Assembly (NCBI RefSeq): GCF_963576675.1
Contig: NC_088913.1
Coordinates: forward strand, 67,001-131,000
DNA length: 64,000 bases
Direction: 5' to 3'
Source of the DNA: Euphorbia lathyris
Lineage: Eukaryota > Streptophyta > Magnoliopsida > Malpighiales > Euphorbiaceae
Positions 20,888 to 33,400 of the stretch are shown one piece after another. The position numbers were made by a program, and so were the translations under genes. The first letter of the stretch is position 1. Each line of letters opens with the position of its first letter. The notes under the pieces were generated by a model, which ran no database searches, was not told where the DNA came from, and saw only the letters and a program-made list of their open reading frames with translations.

Positions 20888-21084
20888 TGTTTAAATTCAT
20901 GAAATGATGAATTGAGAAAATATCTCAGAGAGAATTGTTATTAATCGAATGAATTTACAATGAAATAGAATGGCCTTTATATAGGCAAAGAAAAGGGAAA
21001 AGAATAGGAAATATAGGAAAAACTAGCCTGCATTACATCCTATATTACCTAGTATGAACCTTCATTACAATCTCAATTCTAACA
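20888..21084 (-). repeat. Copia 3' LTR
   Basis: 197 bp, reading TGTTAGAATTG...TTTAAACA on the minus strand, with intact TG and CA ends. A CTATATAAAGG TATA region is present on the minus strand. Confidence 0.95.
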
Positions 21085-21097
21085 CCCCCCTCTCAAG
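21085..21097 (-). other. Copia polypurine tract
   Basis: Minus strand CTTGAGAGGGGGG directly abuts the 3' LTR. This is the plus-strand priming site. Confidence 0.85.
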
Positions 21098-24000
21098 TTG
21101 TGGATGGTAGATTGACCAATCCCAACTTGCTCAAACTCGGATTCATCTTATTTGAGCTCAATGGCTTGGTTAAAACATCATCCAACTGACTTTTGCTGTT
21201 CACATATGATGTAGATATGAAACCATTTATCATATATTCCCTTACCACATGACAATCGATAGCAATGTGCTTCGTTTGTTCATGGAAAACAGGATTTGAT
21301 GCAATATAAATTGCAGATTGATTATCACATCTGAGGGATACTGGTAGCTGTACTTCAATATTGAACTCTTTAAGTAGATAAGCTAACCATTTGATCTCAC
21401 AAACAGTCGTGGCCATTGCTCTATATTCAGCCTCTACTGAAGATTTTGTCACAGTGCTTTGTTTCTTGGACTTCTATGAAATAAGAGCATTTCCCATGAG
21501 AATGCAATAACCAGTTACAGATCTTCTAGTAATCTTGCATCTCCCCCAATCTGAGTCACAATAAGCATGAAGCTGAAAATCATTATCACTAGGATAAAAT
21601 AATCCTAAAGACATTGTCCCCTTGAGGTACTTCAGAACATGTAATGCCATCTGCATATGAATTTCTAATGGTTTAGTCATGAATTGACTTAACTGTTGAG
21701 TTACAAAGCCTATGTCAGGGCGTGTAAAACCCAAGAGCAGTTTACCAACCAATCGTCTATACCTATCTGGTTTAGAACAAATGGGAGATGCATCAGTGAA
21801 TTGCAAACTACTAGAAAAGGGGCTCGATGTTTCTTTAGCACCCTGCAAACCGGCTTCCACTATCATATCTTTGATATACTTCTGCTGAGACAATATAATA
21901 CCAGAAGATGACCTTGCAAGTTCTATCCTAAGGAAAAACTTTGCAAACCCCATGTCTTTAATAGTGAATGTCCTGTCCAATTCTTCTTTAACCTTTTGAA
22001 TAAGTTCATCAGATGTTCCTGATATCAGGATGTCATCTACATAAACTATAAGCACAAGAAACTCCCCTCCACTCTGCTTGGTAAACAAACAATAGTCATG
22101 AATGGATTTTTTAAAACCCATTGATAGGAGCTTGTTAGTGAATTCCAGATTCCACTGTCTCCCAGCCTGCTTCAAACCATACAATGATTTCACCAGTTTA
22201 CAACATTGACCTGGCTTTGCTTTATCATACCCTTCTGGTGGTACTAGGTAAAGATCTTCATCAACATGACCATGTAAATATGCATTATTAATGTCAGCCT
22301 GATGTATATTCCACCCTTTAGCTGCTGCAATAGCAATGAAAATTCTGACTGTAGTTACCTTTGTAACAGGGGAAAAACAATCAGTATAATCTTCTCCATA
22401 TGTCTGTGTAAACCCTCTAGCCACTAGTCTGGCCTTGTATCTGTCAACTGTGCCATCTTGATTGTATTTGATTCTAAACAGCCATCTTGAAGTGATTGGC
22501 TTCTTACCTACTGGTAAATCAGTTAAAATCCAAGTTTCATTGGACTCCAGTGCTTGTAACTCCTTATTCATGGCCTCCTGCCATTTGGGATCATGACATG
22601 CCTCAGCATAAGTTTTAGGTTCTTGGCTTTTAGTAATATTAGCTAGAAAGGATTTGTGATTTGATGAATAGGCTAAACAAGACATTTGGTTAAGAGGATG
22701 AGCTTTTGATTGAAGAACAAAGTCATTGAATTTCGCTGGTTGTCTACATACTCTATTTGACTGTCGGATTGGGGGAGGAACTGATGGAATAGGGGCAGAC
22801 TGATCACTATCAGGTGTGTTTATGGCATCAGATGAAGATTCTGAGGAATTGTTTTGGTTTTGAAGTTGGAGGGGACTTTGGCTGTTTGTTTCTTTTTGTG
22901 GTTCGGGAATTGAAACAAAAACTTCCTCTATCGGATCATTGTAAAAAGAGGCTAAGGTAGATGGAGTTAAGACAGAATTGGGAGCATTAAATGAATTAGT
23001 AGCTTGGAATGGAAATTGGGTTTCATGAAAAATAATGTCTCTAGACACACATAACTTCTTAGAATCAAGATTATACACCTTATAACCCTTCTGATTTAAT
23101 GAATTTCCAACATATACTGATCTGTAAGCTCTGACTTCAAACTTATCCTTGTGAGGATTGACATTGGCGATGTGACAAGCACTACCAAATACCTTAAACT
23201 TGTCATAGTTTGGTTCATTAACATATAACTTCTGATATGGTGTCTCCCAATTCAAAACCTTTGTTGGCATAACATTGATCAAAGTTGTTGCATGTAAGAT
23301 GGCTTCACCCCAAAAGTAAGTTGGCATTTCAGCTTGAAACAAAAGTGCTCTGGCCACTTCTGTTAAGTGTCTATGTTTCCTTTCAGCCACTCCATTCTGC
23401 TGAGGAGTATAGACACAAGTCTTCTGATGTTTAATGCCAAAAGACTGAAATACAGACTGACATGACTGCCCCACAAACTCCATTCCATTATCAGTCCTAA
23501 CACACTTCACATTAAGCTCAAATTGATTTTTGATCATCTGTATAAAACTTCTAAGTAAGTTTGGAACTTGATCTTTAGTTTTGAATAAAACTGTCCATGT
23601 AGATCTGGTGTAATCATCTACAAGAGTAAGCATGAATCTATCTCCAGTAATAGATTTTTGTTTGTACGGACCCCAACAATCCACATGCATAAGTTCAAAA
23701 GGCTTAGATGTCTGTATTGTACTAGATGCAAAAGGCGTCCTGTGTTGTTTGGACTGATAACAAACATTACACTCTCTGATCACATCCTCTTTATTGAAAA
23801 CTCGTAAATGTTTTTGTTTTTCAACTGAAATATGACCTAATCTATGATGCCATAGCCAAGCATTAGAAGGCCTAGACTGATTTATTGTAGCACTACTATG
23901 TAAAGCAATATTAGACTTACAGGGGAAAATTGGATCAAGTTGATATAACCCTTGATGCAGTGTCCCTGTAGCCAAAACGGCTTCAATGCGCTGGTCCTGT

Positions 24001-25631
24001 AGATAACATTTATGTCCAACAAAGATCAACTTTATTGTATCATTTTGGAGTAATTGTGGTACAGATAATAAATTGTATTGGAAATTCTCCAAGTACAACA
24101 CATCTGTAATTGTGAGATCATGTGAAAAAGTCACAGACCCCATTATATTAACCATCTGAGAAGATCCATCTGGAAGAGTGACCTTCCTTGGAGGACATAT
24201 CTTTTTCACATCATGAAACAAGTTAATGCAATAGCTCATATGTGATGTAGCTCCGGAATCCACTATCCAGGCTTCTACATCATTTGCATTTGCAGATAAC
24301 ACCAAATGAGGTTTAGAAATACCTGAAGCAGATGCAAAAGCACTGAAATCATGAGAGTTCTGTGAATTTTGCTGCTTCATTCCCTTATTCTTGCTTTTTA
24401 AGTATTTCTGGATTTCGACCTGCATGATTTTCTGCATTTCTTTCTGTACACCTTGAGAAACATGCTTCATCATATCATCATCATCTTCTGAATCTTCATA
24501 CTCATCAAAAGGAGTATTAGATCTTTGAGTAAGCATTGATTTGCCATTATTACTTGTAGAAGCTCCTCCAGATGTCAGAGTAGGCTTTGGTCCCTTCCAC
24601 CATTCCGGATATCCATGGACCTTAAAACAGGTAGTTCTATCATGCCTCTGTCGTTTGCATATATCATAAAACAATTTGCTCTTATCTTCTTTCTCTTTGT
24701 TGTTTTTGTTATTGAAATTTCCAGTACGTTTATTGCTGACAGATTTTGAACTTGTAGACAGATTTGCAAAATCATTGCTAGCCACATCAACAACGCTGAT
24801 TTCTTTCTGCTTTTCAATTCTCACGAACATTGAACAAGCCTTATTCAAATCTGGTGGTGGATCCATAAGAAGTACCTGATTACGAACATGCTCATACTCA
24901 ACATTCAAGCCACATAAGAATTGCATAAGCTTATCTTCTTCGTATAAATTCTGAATCAGAGATCTGGCTTCCTTGCATCTGCAATTAGGTGTAGGCTTCA
25001 AAATAGCTATTTCATCCCATAGCCTCTTTAATTTGTTGTAGAACACTGTAACAGATGAGTTTCCTTGAACTACATTACTCAATTCCTTCCTCAAATGAAA
25101 ATACAGGTGGCCATCCTTCTCACCATAGCGCGCTTCCAGTTCCTTCCATAAATCCCTAGCAGTAGGAGCATAGAGAAAAGTCTCTGCTAAATCCTTAGCC
25201 AGAGTATTGATTATCCAAGCAAAAACAAGGTTATCACCTTGAAGCCAGGTTTCATACTCAGTTGATTCAACATTTTCAGGTGCTAAATCATCCTTTAAAA
25301 CGAAATTAGTTCGTTTTTTAACTGCTAGGGCTATAAGCATAGATCGTTTCCAGGACAAGTAATTGCTTCCAATTAAAGGTGAATGAACCAAAATCAAACC
25401 TGGATTATCTGTGTGATGATTCGATTCAGGCTGATTTCGGTTCCGATTCTCATTTTCTGAATTGTTACGATCACGATTCATCTCAGATTCTGAACTATCT
25501 TCAATTTCCGATGGATTAGCTTCGACTTCTGGTGACTCTTGATCGTCTTCTTCTTCTTCCTCTTCTTCTTCTTCTTCAGATATATTTGATTGATCAACAA
25601 CTTCAGCGTAGCTTTTCTTTCTTTTCACCAT
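21093..25631 (-). pseudogene. Copia Gag-Pol polyprotein with one in-frame TAG
   Basis: One frame runs from ATG at 25631 to the stop at 21093-21095, broken only by TAG at 21474-21476, where the family has Trp ('ALIS-W-KSKKQ' in RNase H). Domains in order: Gag ('SNYLSWKRSM'); a knuckle whose first Cys is Tyr ('YDICKRQRHDRTTC'); protease DSGATSHM (about residue 455); pre-integrase HHRLGH; integrase 'VDCWGP...VDDYTR', 'TDNGMEF' and 'NGVAERKHR'; RT with YVDD (about residue 1196); RNase H 'ITRRSVTGY' and 'SSVEAEYRA'. The pieces before and after the TAG are 1385 and about 126 residues. The C-terminal loss would remove part of RNase H. The zinc-knuckle change is a second likely defect. Readthrough cannot be excluded but no signal was seen. 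Confidence 0.93.
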
Positions 25632-25654
25632 GAAAGAAATGCCCTAAATACCTT

Positions 25655-25669
25655 GAAGCTCTAATACCA
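25655..25669 (-). other. Copia primer-binding site
   Basis: Minus strand TGGTATTAGAGCTTC directly follows the 5' LTR. It matches the usual initiator-Met tRNA complement TGGTATCAGAGC with one change. Confidence 0.85.
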
Positions 25670-25866
25670 TGTTTAAATTCATGAAATGATGAATTGAGAA
25701 AATATCTCAGAGAGAATTGTTATTAATCGAATGAATTTACAATGAAATAGAATGGCCTTTATATAGGCAAAGAAAAGGGAAAAGAATAGGAAATATAGGA
25801 AAAACTAGCCTGCATTACATCCTATATTACCTAGTATGAACCTTCATTACAATCTCAATTCTAAAA
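25670..25866 (-). repeat. Copia 5' LTR (first dinucleotide mutated)
   Basis: Identical to the other LTR except that the minus-strand start reads TTTTAG instead of TGTTAG. Confidence 0.95.
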
Positions 25867-26866
25867 AAAAGACAAAGAGTTTAGATACATCAATAACTAT
25901 AGAAAGTGGACAAATAAATTAGTCCATGCAATTGATTATTTTATTGCTTTCAAAATTTCTTTATACAAGATAAACCGCCTCGTCATTAAATTGAGGGATC
26001 ATTAATATCATGATCGATATAGATCGTCTGCAAGGTTTAATAACAAGGAAAATTCTTTTGGTGGCATGATTTAGAGAAAATCTGTTTTATATGAGAGGTT
26101 TTTTTTACTACGTTTGGAATAATACATTCGATCAATAAAAATTAGTGCAGCGAAAAATATGTACAAATGTGACATTAATTAATTCATTAGATGTATTACT
26201 CACGGAATATCCTAAAATTATTCGTTTGATATATCACATATGATGACGATATTATTTGGGATAAGGTTTAAATTTATCGCAGTCGGTTTTGAAAGAGTGT
26301 AGATTTATTTCTAATGTACGAAAATATAAAAGTTCTAGGGAAAATTACAAAGAAATTCATTTTTTAGAAACTATTTACAACTATATCAATCATAATTTTG
26401 GATTATGTCAAACTAGTAAAATCAGTACTTTTAATATATTTTAAGAAATTCGAATTTATAAATTAGAAGTCTATAGAATATATTTTTTAGGGTTTATGAT
26501 TTATGAATTGGAGTCTAAAATTTTTAAATTATGATATAAAATCACAATATATAATAAAAAATGACATATTAAGAATTAAGTTTGGTGATATGACTTAGTT
26601 GTAATTTTGTAGTTAATTATGATATTCATGTAATTGATCCAAAGTTCTATCCTTAATGTTTCTAAAGATTAATTTGATCTCTACATAATAAAAAATTTAA
26701 ATGTGCTGGTCTGATATTTTTTATGTCATGTTGAATTTTTCCAATAAATTTTGTTAATAAATTGAAATCATTTCATGCATTTTGGTAGATTCTTTACATA
26801 ATAGATATACTTAAACTCTAAATTTAATTCATATTTGAAATGTTTGACCATATCTCGGAGGCTTCG

Positions 26867-27682
26867 TGATAACAACTCAAATTATTCTAAAATGAAGAAT
26901 AAAAAGAAAATTAATAGAAATAATGACAAACCATTATTTCCTATAAAAATGGGATTTATGCATGATTAATATGGAATTAATGATAATTAATACAGGATTA
27001 ATGCAGAGGTCTCTAGACCGTTATCAAAGAGAAATCTCTGACATTGATGATACTAACAACTCCATTAATACTGAAACCATCAAGTATAACTAAAGTAACA
27101 TCAAAACCCACATTTAAGGACAATAAAGGGGATGATAACATCAAGATATTATCCATGGGATCAAAGTGGATATTTACCAAAACGGCGACGTATTGGGAAC
27201 GCCGAGGAAGCAGTGGCGTATCAAGCAAGTCATCTCTGTGGCGGATCTCCTAGATTCCGCCACACGCTATCCGTAGTCAAACCTACGCGAGATCCGCCTA
27301 CGCGTCTCGATCTGCCCGCCCGAGCCGATTCCCAATAAAGGCAATTAATGAACCGTTAATGAGCTAACGGCCACAGTTAAGAGAGAGCTGTAACCGCCAT
27401 TAATGAGTCATTAATGGGGACTTTCTGGTTACTGAGAGTTACGATCACATTACTATAAATAGCTTGCACCCCAAGCTATTGAGGTACACATTCACTCTCT
27501 TCCTTAAACCCTACCTTTGTCAATATAGTTTATTCTCCTTTTACCATACTAACTTTGGCATCGGAGCTTCCCCCCGTCGAACCCAACGACGCCCCCACAG
27601 GGAAGAGAGTTGATCGGAAATCCATCCCTAGTTATCAGGGGATTAATGCGATTGTTACAGAATAACATATAAATATCCCAAC
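26867..27682 (+). mobile_element. Truncated LTR of array copy 2, with nested solo LTR
   Basis: Begins TGATAACAACTC directly after 'GGAGGCTTCG', follows the family for about 265 bp, is interrupted at 27132 by another solo LTR, and resumes at 27638 to the same 'AAATATCCCAAC' break point. Confidence 0.85.
27133..27637 (+). mobile_element. Nested solo LTR, 505 bp, target duplication GGGGA
   Basis: Starts TGATAACATC and ends AGTTATCA, flanked by GGGGA at 27128-27132 and 27638-27642. It shares the 'CGGAGC.TCCCC..CGA.CCCAACG' 3' region with the LTRs at 14815 and 53349 but differs in much of U3. It is therefore a related subfamily inserted into a relative's LTR. A TATA-like 'CTATAAATAG' lies at about 27452. 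Confidence 0.9.
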
Positions 27683-28052
27683 TTTTCTGATTCTTTGTAG
27701 TCGTTTTTTTGGGTGCATAACTACTATTTCTCTCAATTTATTTAGTTGGTATGTTAATTCTGCCAACTCTTTGATTTGTTATATTCAAATTGTTAATTTC
27801 TACTAACTCTTTGATTTGTTATATTCAAATGGTTAATTTCTGCTAAAATTTTGATTTGTTATATTTCGTGGCTATAACTTACTCTTTTGGGTTAGTTAGA
27901 ATATGGTGGACTTTGAATCTCCAAATTCTAACCAAATTCTTATTTAAGGAGTTCTAAGTTAATCGTTTTCTTTATATAATTATACAATGTTATTTCATTG
28001 CGATATTAAGAACTATTATATTCTATTTCAGGAAGTAATATTATGACCTATA

Positions 28053-29340
28053 CCATCAATCCGATCGCAATCCCAGCGCCGGCGAGACCTCAGATCACTG
28101 AGGAAGGAGGCTTCAAAGCCATCAAAATCCAGTAATCAATTTATGAAAAGCGAATCAAATCCTTTGAACACTCAGTTATTGGGAGATTGACCCTGTCAAA
28201 GGGAGATCGTCCATGGAAGCACCCCGAGCTTAAAAGCAAACTGAACCAAATATGGCAGAGAAGCATGGATTGGAAACTCATATCCCTCGGTGAGGGCTTT
28301 TTTCATATCATTATGCCCAACGCATCCGCTTTGCAGTCAGTATGGAGTCTTGGAGCCATTCCGCTCAAGCCCGGAATTATGCGATTTTCTCCCTGGTCTC
28401 CCAGGTTCAACCCTGACTTACACAAGTCATCTTCTGCGCAGGTATGGGTTCGCCTCTATAACCTTCCTTGGGAATTTTGGGACCCCCGTATTCTTGCCAG
28501 TATTGCTCGTGTTGTAGGAATCCCTGTTCGGTTCGATCACAACACTGTTAATGGAGAGTTTGGGCATTATGCCAGAGTATTAATTGATGTTGATCTTTCA
28601 AAAGACTTACAATCTAAAATTCGGGTTGACACGGATGTTAGAAAACAATGGGTGTATATTGAATATGAACACTTGCCTGCTATATGCTCTATCTGTGCTA
28701 ACATTGGACATACAGCTGCGCAATGCCGTAAAAACAGTACGAATCAGTATGCAAAGCCCCAACAACGGGATGGAAAGCAGCCTGTACAGACTCAACATCA
28801 CAGAAAGGATGAGCCTTTCACCTCCACAAGTAATGCTGTGTCAAAGGAGACACACGCCTCTGTCTCTAATATGGAGAATCTGCAAATTATTGTCCATGGA
28901 TCCGGAAAACGGAACATAGAAGCCAATTCCAGGAAATGGGGCGATATTATGACGACATTAGGCCTCAAACTGATTACGAAGAACAGGGGCAAGGGCAGAT
29001 GCAGCTGCAGAACAGCAAACCCAAATCTGATACCGGGAATCAAGATCTGATCCAGCCAATAACGCAGGGGCAACAGACCCCGGATAGCAGCGACGAAACG
29101 ACTGATCATGAGAACAGTGGGAAGTTACAGATCCATGAGGCCATTGCTAAACACCTGCTGGATACCCCTGGAGATTTAGAATGGGCAAGAAAAATATGGA
29201 AAGACAGGGTGATCATTTCGACTAGCTCTGAGGAATCTCCTTGGACAAGAAGTGTCAAAAAGAAGAAACCTTCATCGGCTTTAACAATCAGCGAAACTCG
29301 GGCCAAAAGGCAGAGCAGGACCCCCCTCCGGTATCAATGA
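28053..29340 (+). pseudogene. LINE ORF1 remnant (DUF4283, CCHC)
   Basis: The frame starts without an ATG, shows 'ITEEGGFKAIKIQ' then a stop (TAA at about 28131, where the sister LINE has Gln). It resumes at 28187 with a DUF4283 region ('VIGRLTLSKGDRPWKH', 'LPWEFWD') and an intact knuckle CSICANIGHTAAQC. A frameshift near 28930-28950 moves the reading to the frame ending at 29340. The stop TGA overlaps the ORF2 start as ATGA (29337-29340). Confidence 0.8.
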
Positions 29341-32300
29341 TCATAATGTATTGGAATTGCAGGGGTATTGGTAACCCCCGGACGCAGAGAGCTTTTCGCC
29401 TTTTATGTAATGTTAATCATCCGGACATTCTGTGTGTAGATGAACCAATGGTTCAATTTGATCATATTCACCACTCTCTCTGGTCCTCGCTCAATCTCCA
29501 ACTTGTTGCTCAAAATAGTCGCGGTTCTATTTGGGTGTTTGCCAAGATTGGCATCCCCTCGACGCCCCAGCTAATTAGCTCACAGGAGCAACACATCACG
29601 GTCAGCTACTCTACTCAAGGTAAGGATCTTCTCTTATCCTTTGTCTATGGTAGCACCTCGGCTGTATCCAGAAGAGATCTTTGGTCTTCTTTATTGAATT
29701 TTAGCAGTGGCAGCAAATGGTTGGTGTTGGGTGATTTTAATGCTGTCACAGGCTCCCACGAGAAAACCGGGAGAAGCCCCTCTAGGAACTCTTGTCTAGA
29801 GTTCAGAAACTTCATTGACAATGGTGGTCTGGTGGAGGTAAACACCACGGGCAATCAATTCACATGGTCCAATGGGCGTTAGGGTGCTGAACACGTTGAA
29901 TGCCGCCTAGACAGAGCCTTGGTAAATAAGAACTTCGTGGACTCTTGGGACCGTATTGTTGGCTCTGCCCTTGCCCGTCACAGATCTGATCACTGCCCCT
30001 TGATTGTCAGTTGCACCTCGGGAATCATCAGCAGAGCTAGATTCAGATTTCTCTCCATGTGGTTAACTCACAGCTCGCTCCGCAAGGTAATTTCTGAGCA
30101 CTGGTCTAACTCTCATCTATCATTGCCGCCTGCTCAGCTCCTTACGTATAAACTGAAGTCGATGCGGACTGTTTTAAAGAGCTGGAACAGAAATTCTTTT
30201 GGGAGAATTACAGTCAATATTGAGGAGGCTAAATCTAGACTTGAATCGATCCAGATTGAAATTTCTGATTTAGGAATTAATTCAGATAGAGCCAGCCGTC
30301 ATAGTCAGGCGCAGGAGGAACTTGACTTGCAACTTCACAGACAGGAACTCCTCTTCAGGGATCAAAGTCGGGTTAAATGGTTGAAGGCGGGGGACCGTAA
30401 TTCCTCCTTTTTTCACCGCTGTGAAAAATTGAAGAAGATTCAATCAACCCTTGATGCCCTAACTATTGAGGGTGTGCGCACTTTTGATGGGAATGAAATT
30501 GCTCATCATGTCATTGAGTACTATTCAGCGCTGTTCACTGGTAAAAATAGTCCAGTCGATTTGAGCCCTGTGAGCGAAGTGATCCCGAATCTTGTCTCTG
30601 ATGCTGACAATGTCTCTCTAACCAAGCGCCCTACGCCGGATGAAATTAAGGCATCCGTCTTTAGCCTAAATGGAGATAGCGCTCCGGGCCCTAACGGGTT
30701 TGGCGGCCTTTTCTATCATGAGTTTTGGGATATAATTGGTTAGGACATCTGCAACATGGTTATTTGCTTCTTTGACTCGGGATACATCCTGCCTAGTATG
30801 AATTCCAATCTTATGGCTCTTATTCCAAAGCTGAATGAGGCAACTGTTATTTCTCAATTCCGCCCGATCGTGATGGGTAATTTCAGCTACAAAATTATAG
30901 CTTAGATACTGGCTGACAGGTTATCACCTATTGCTGTGAAAATTGTGTCTGTAAATCAATTTGGTTTTGTTCAAGGTAGGAATATTCACAAATGTATTGC
31001 TGCTGCCTCCGAGGGGGTCAATATGCTTGATAAGAAATGTTTGGGTGGGAACATGGCCCTTAAAATTGATATCAAAAAGGCCTTTGATACTCTTGACTGG
31101 ATTTTCCTACTGTCAGTAATGGAAGCTTTTGGTTTCTCATTGACTTTTAGAGATTGGATCCTGAACATTCTGTCGTCGGCTAAAATATCAGTGCTTCTCG
31201 GAGGTAGTCCAAAAGGCTACTTTCGTTGTTCCTGTGGCGTCAGACAGGGAGACCCGCTTTCCCTAATTTTGTTTGGAATTACAGAAGATCTTTTCACGAG
31301 ATGGCTGTCCAAACTTGAAAATGAAGGTGTTTTTGACTGTATGAGTTACAGTTCTGGTAGGGCCCTCCCTTCTCATCTTCTGTATGCAGATGATATGCTC
31401 TTATTTGGTAAGGCGACTTTGAGAAACATGAGGAGCATCAGAAGGCTCTTTAATTTATATGAGAAGCTCTCAGGCAAGGCTGTCAGCTGGGAAAAATCGG
31501 CTGTTTATTTCGGCTCCTCCGTTAATGGTAGCAGACGCATGAGATTGGCCTCCACCCTTGGCATCCGGACCGCCCTCTTGCCCTTCAATTATCTTGGCGT
31601 GCCCTTATTCAGAGGTACTCCCAAAAAAGGTATCTTCTGCCCCTTGCCGATCGTTTTTTAGCTAAGTTCAGTTCCTGGAAAGGACACTCTCTGTCCATGG
31701 AAGGACGACTTACATTGATCAAGGCTTCGCTTACTGGGGCTTTAATTCACTTTCTAATGATTTACAAATGGCCAATGGGCTTGCTTGCCACCCTCAACAA
31801 AGCAATCAGGAACTTTTTGTGGACCGGGGACAAAGATTCCCGCAAACTTATCACAGTCCCGTGGAGGACTTGCTGTAAGGGTGTTGATGCAGAAGGACTG
31901 GGCATTAAGCATTTGTCCTGGTTTAATCAAAGCTTATTGGCCAAATTTTGCTGGGATTTGCTGCAGGGGAATAATTTTATAGTTAATCTTTTAAAGTCTC
32001 ATTTTCTGACAAGCTCTGGGTAGCCAAGAAACTACATCTGTAACTCAGCAATTTGGGGCTCCTATAGAAAAACTTACACTGATATCTGATTTCAAGCTTC
32101 TTGGTGGATTGGTGCGGTTTCTAATTTGAATTTCTGGACTGACCAATGGATTAAACCCCCGGTTGTCGTCCAATTGGGAATTACATACAGACTACATACC
32201 AATTATATAGATGGTGTTGATGATTTTCTTGTTGGGGATAATTGGGAGAACATCCATCTTTTGCCGGAACAATTACAGTCTGATATAAGGCAGATTAAGC

Positions 32301-33400
32301 GAGGTCTCAACCCATCGGATATCTGCTTTTGGGCGCCTTCATCTTCAGGGCTGATATCAGCCAAGGAATATTATAAATATCTCACTAAATCTCCTGCTAC
32401 TGAATGGGGGAAACTAATTTGGGCTAATTTCATACCCCCAAGGCGATCTTTTATATGTTGGTTATCTCTACACAACAAAATCTCAGTGCAGGCCTCGCTC
32501 CAAAAACGCGGCTTCCACCTCGCCAGCCGTTGTGAACTGTGCAAATGCAGTGCAAAATCTCTTGATCACTTATTCATCCACTTCCCCTATGCGAAGTTGG
32601 TTTGGAATACGGTCAGCCGTCTTCTATCAACGGCGATCTCTTGCTCAGGTACCTTTCTCACCTTTTATTTGAGTTTGCTGCAGCAGCAATTGGCGAGACC
32701 AAAGATCAAGCTCTGGCGGACTGCCATCATCACGGCGCCATGGTTTCTTTGGCATATCAGAAACAAGGCTATTTTTTATGGTGAACTCCCTTCAATCCAA
32801 ATGGTTCCGTCACTAGTTGTTCGCTACATCAAAAAGGTTTGCTCGATTAATCCGGAACCGGTCAGACCACCTGCTGCTCCCAATCTCATTTTTGTGCGTT
32901 GGTCATCGCCCTCGGCCGGATTGATAAAAGTAAACACTGACGGCTCTGTGAAAGGCTCTCCTGGTCCAGCAAGTTCGGGTGGCATCTTTAGGAACTACAG
33001 GGGTTTTCCAAAGGGCTGTGTTGCCTTTCCTATCACAAGAGCGTATGCCCACATCGCTGAGCTCAAAGCAGTAATTTTCGCAATTGATTTGGCGTGGGAA
33101 AAAGAATGGCGGAATTTGTGGATCGAATTGGACTCCACTTTTGTTGTTGACTTGTTAAAGCGGCGCTCTACTGCCGTTCCTTGGGCTGTCAGACAAGATT
33201 GGCTCAGAACTCTAGAAATCTGTAGGAACATGAACATTCTGATATCTCATATCTTTCGAGAAGGCAATCAGGCGGCTGATGCCTTAGCCAGTTTCGGATA
33301 TAGCTCATCCGGCATCACGTGGTGGCCCTCTGCGCCATCATTTTGCTCCTCTTTTATTATTAATGATCGTTTGAACCTTTTTTACACTCGTTTCTCCTAA
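29337..33400 (+). pseudogene. LINE ORF2 remnant (EN, RT, RNase H)
   Basis: ATG at 29337 ('MIIMYWNCRGIG') opens an endonuclease domain (GDFNAV, SDHCPL). The frame is stopped at about 29880 (TAG), 30741 (TAG) and 30903 (TAG), shifts near 31640, and is stopped again at about 32021 before the last open part (32126-33400). RT motifs remain: 'NQFGFVQGR', 'ALKIDIKKAFDTL', 'GVRQGDPLS', YADD at about 31385. The RNase H end has VNTDGS, AELKAV, ELDST and QAADALA. A non-functional fossil copy. Confidence 0.85.

Larger units (their letters stand above)
20888..25866 (-). mobile_element. Ty1/copia retrotransposon, target duplication AAAAG
   Basis: A complete minus-strand copia element. Its 197-bp LTRs lie at 20888-21084 and 25670-25866, with target repeats AAAAG at 20883-20887 and 25867-25871. 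The LTRs differ at one base by eye: the terminal CTAACA is CTAAAA in the 5' LTR, which destroys its leading TG. Priming site and polypurine tract are present. One long gag-pol frame is broken by a single TAG. Near-identical LTRs mark this as one of the youngest insertions here. It interrupts array copy 2, so it post-dates the array. Confidence 0.96.
19229..27682 (+). repeat. Array copy 2 (interrupted by copia and a solo LTR)
   Basis: Carries the same unit, with the copia element inserted at 20887/20888 and a 505-bp solo LTR at 27133. Removing both and one copy of each target duplication leaves about 2960 bp. Its truncated LTR starts at 26867. The inverted-repeat centre in this copy lost the spacer present in copies 1 and 3, leaving a 48-bp near-perfect palindrome at 20180-20227. 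Confidence 0.85.

Noticed and set aside
21474..21476. Programmed stop-codon readthrough in copia
   Set aside because: The TAG replaces a conserved Trp near the C-terminus rather than sitting at a gag-pol boundary, and no stimulatory sequence is evident.
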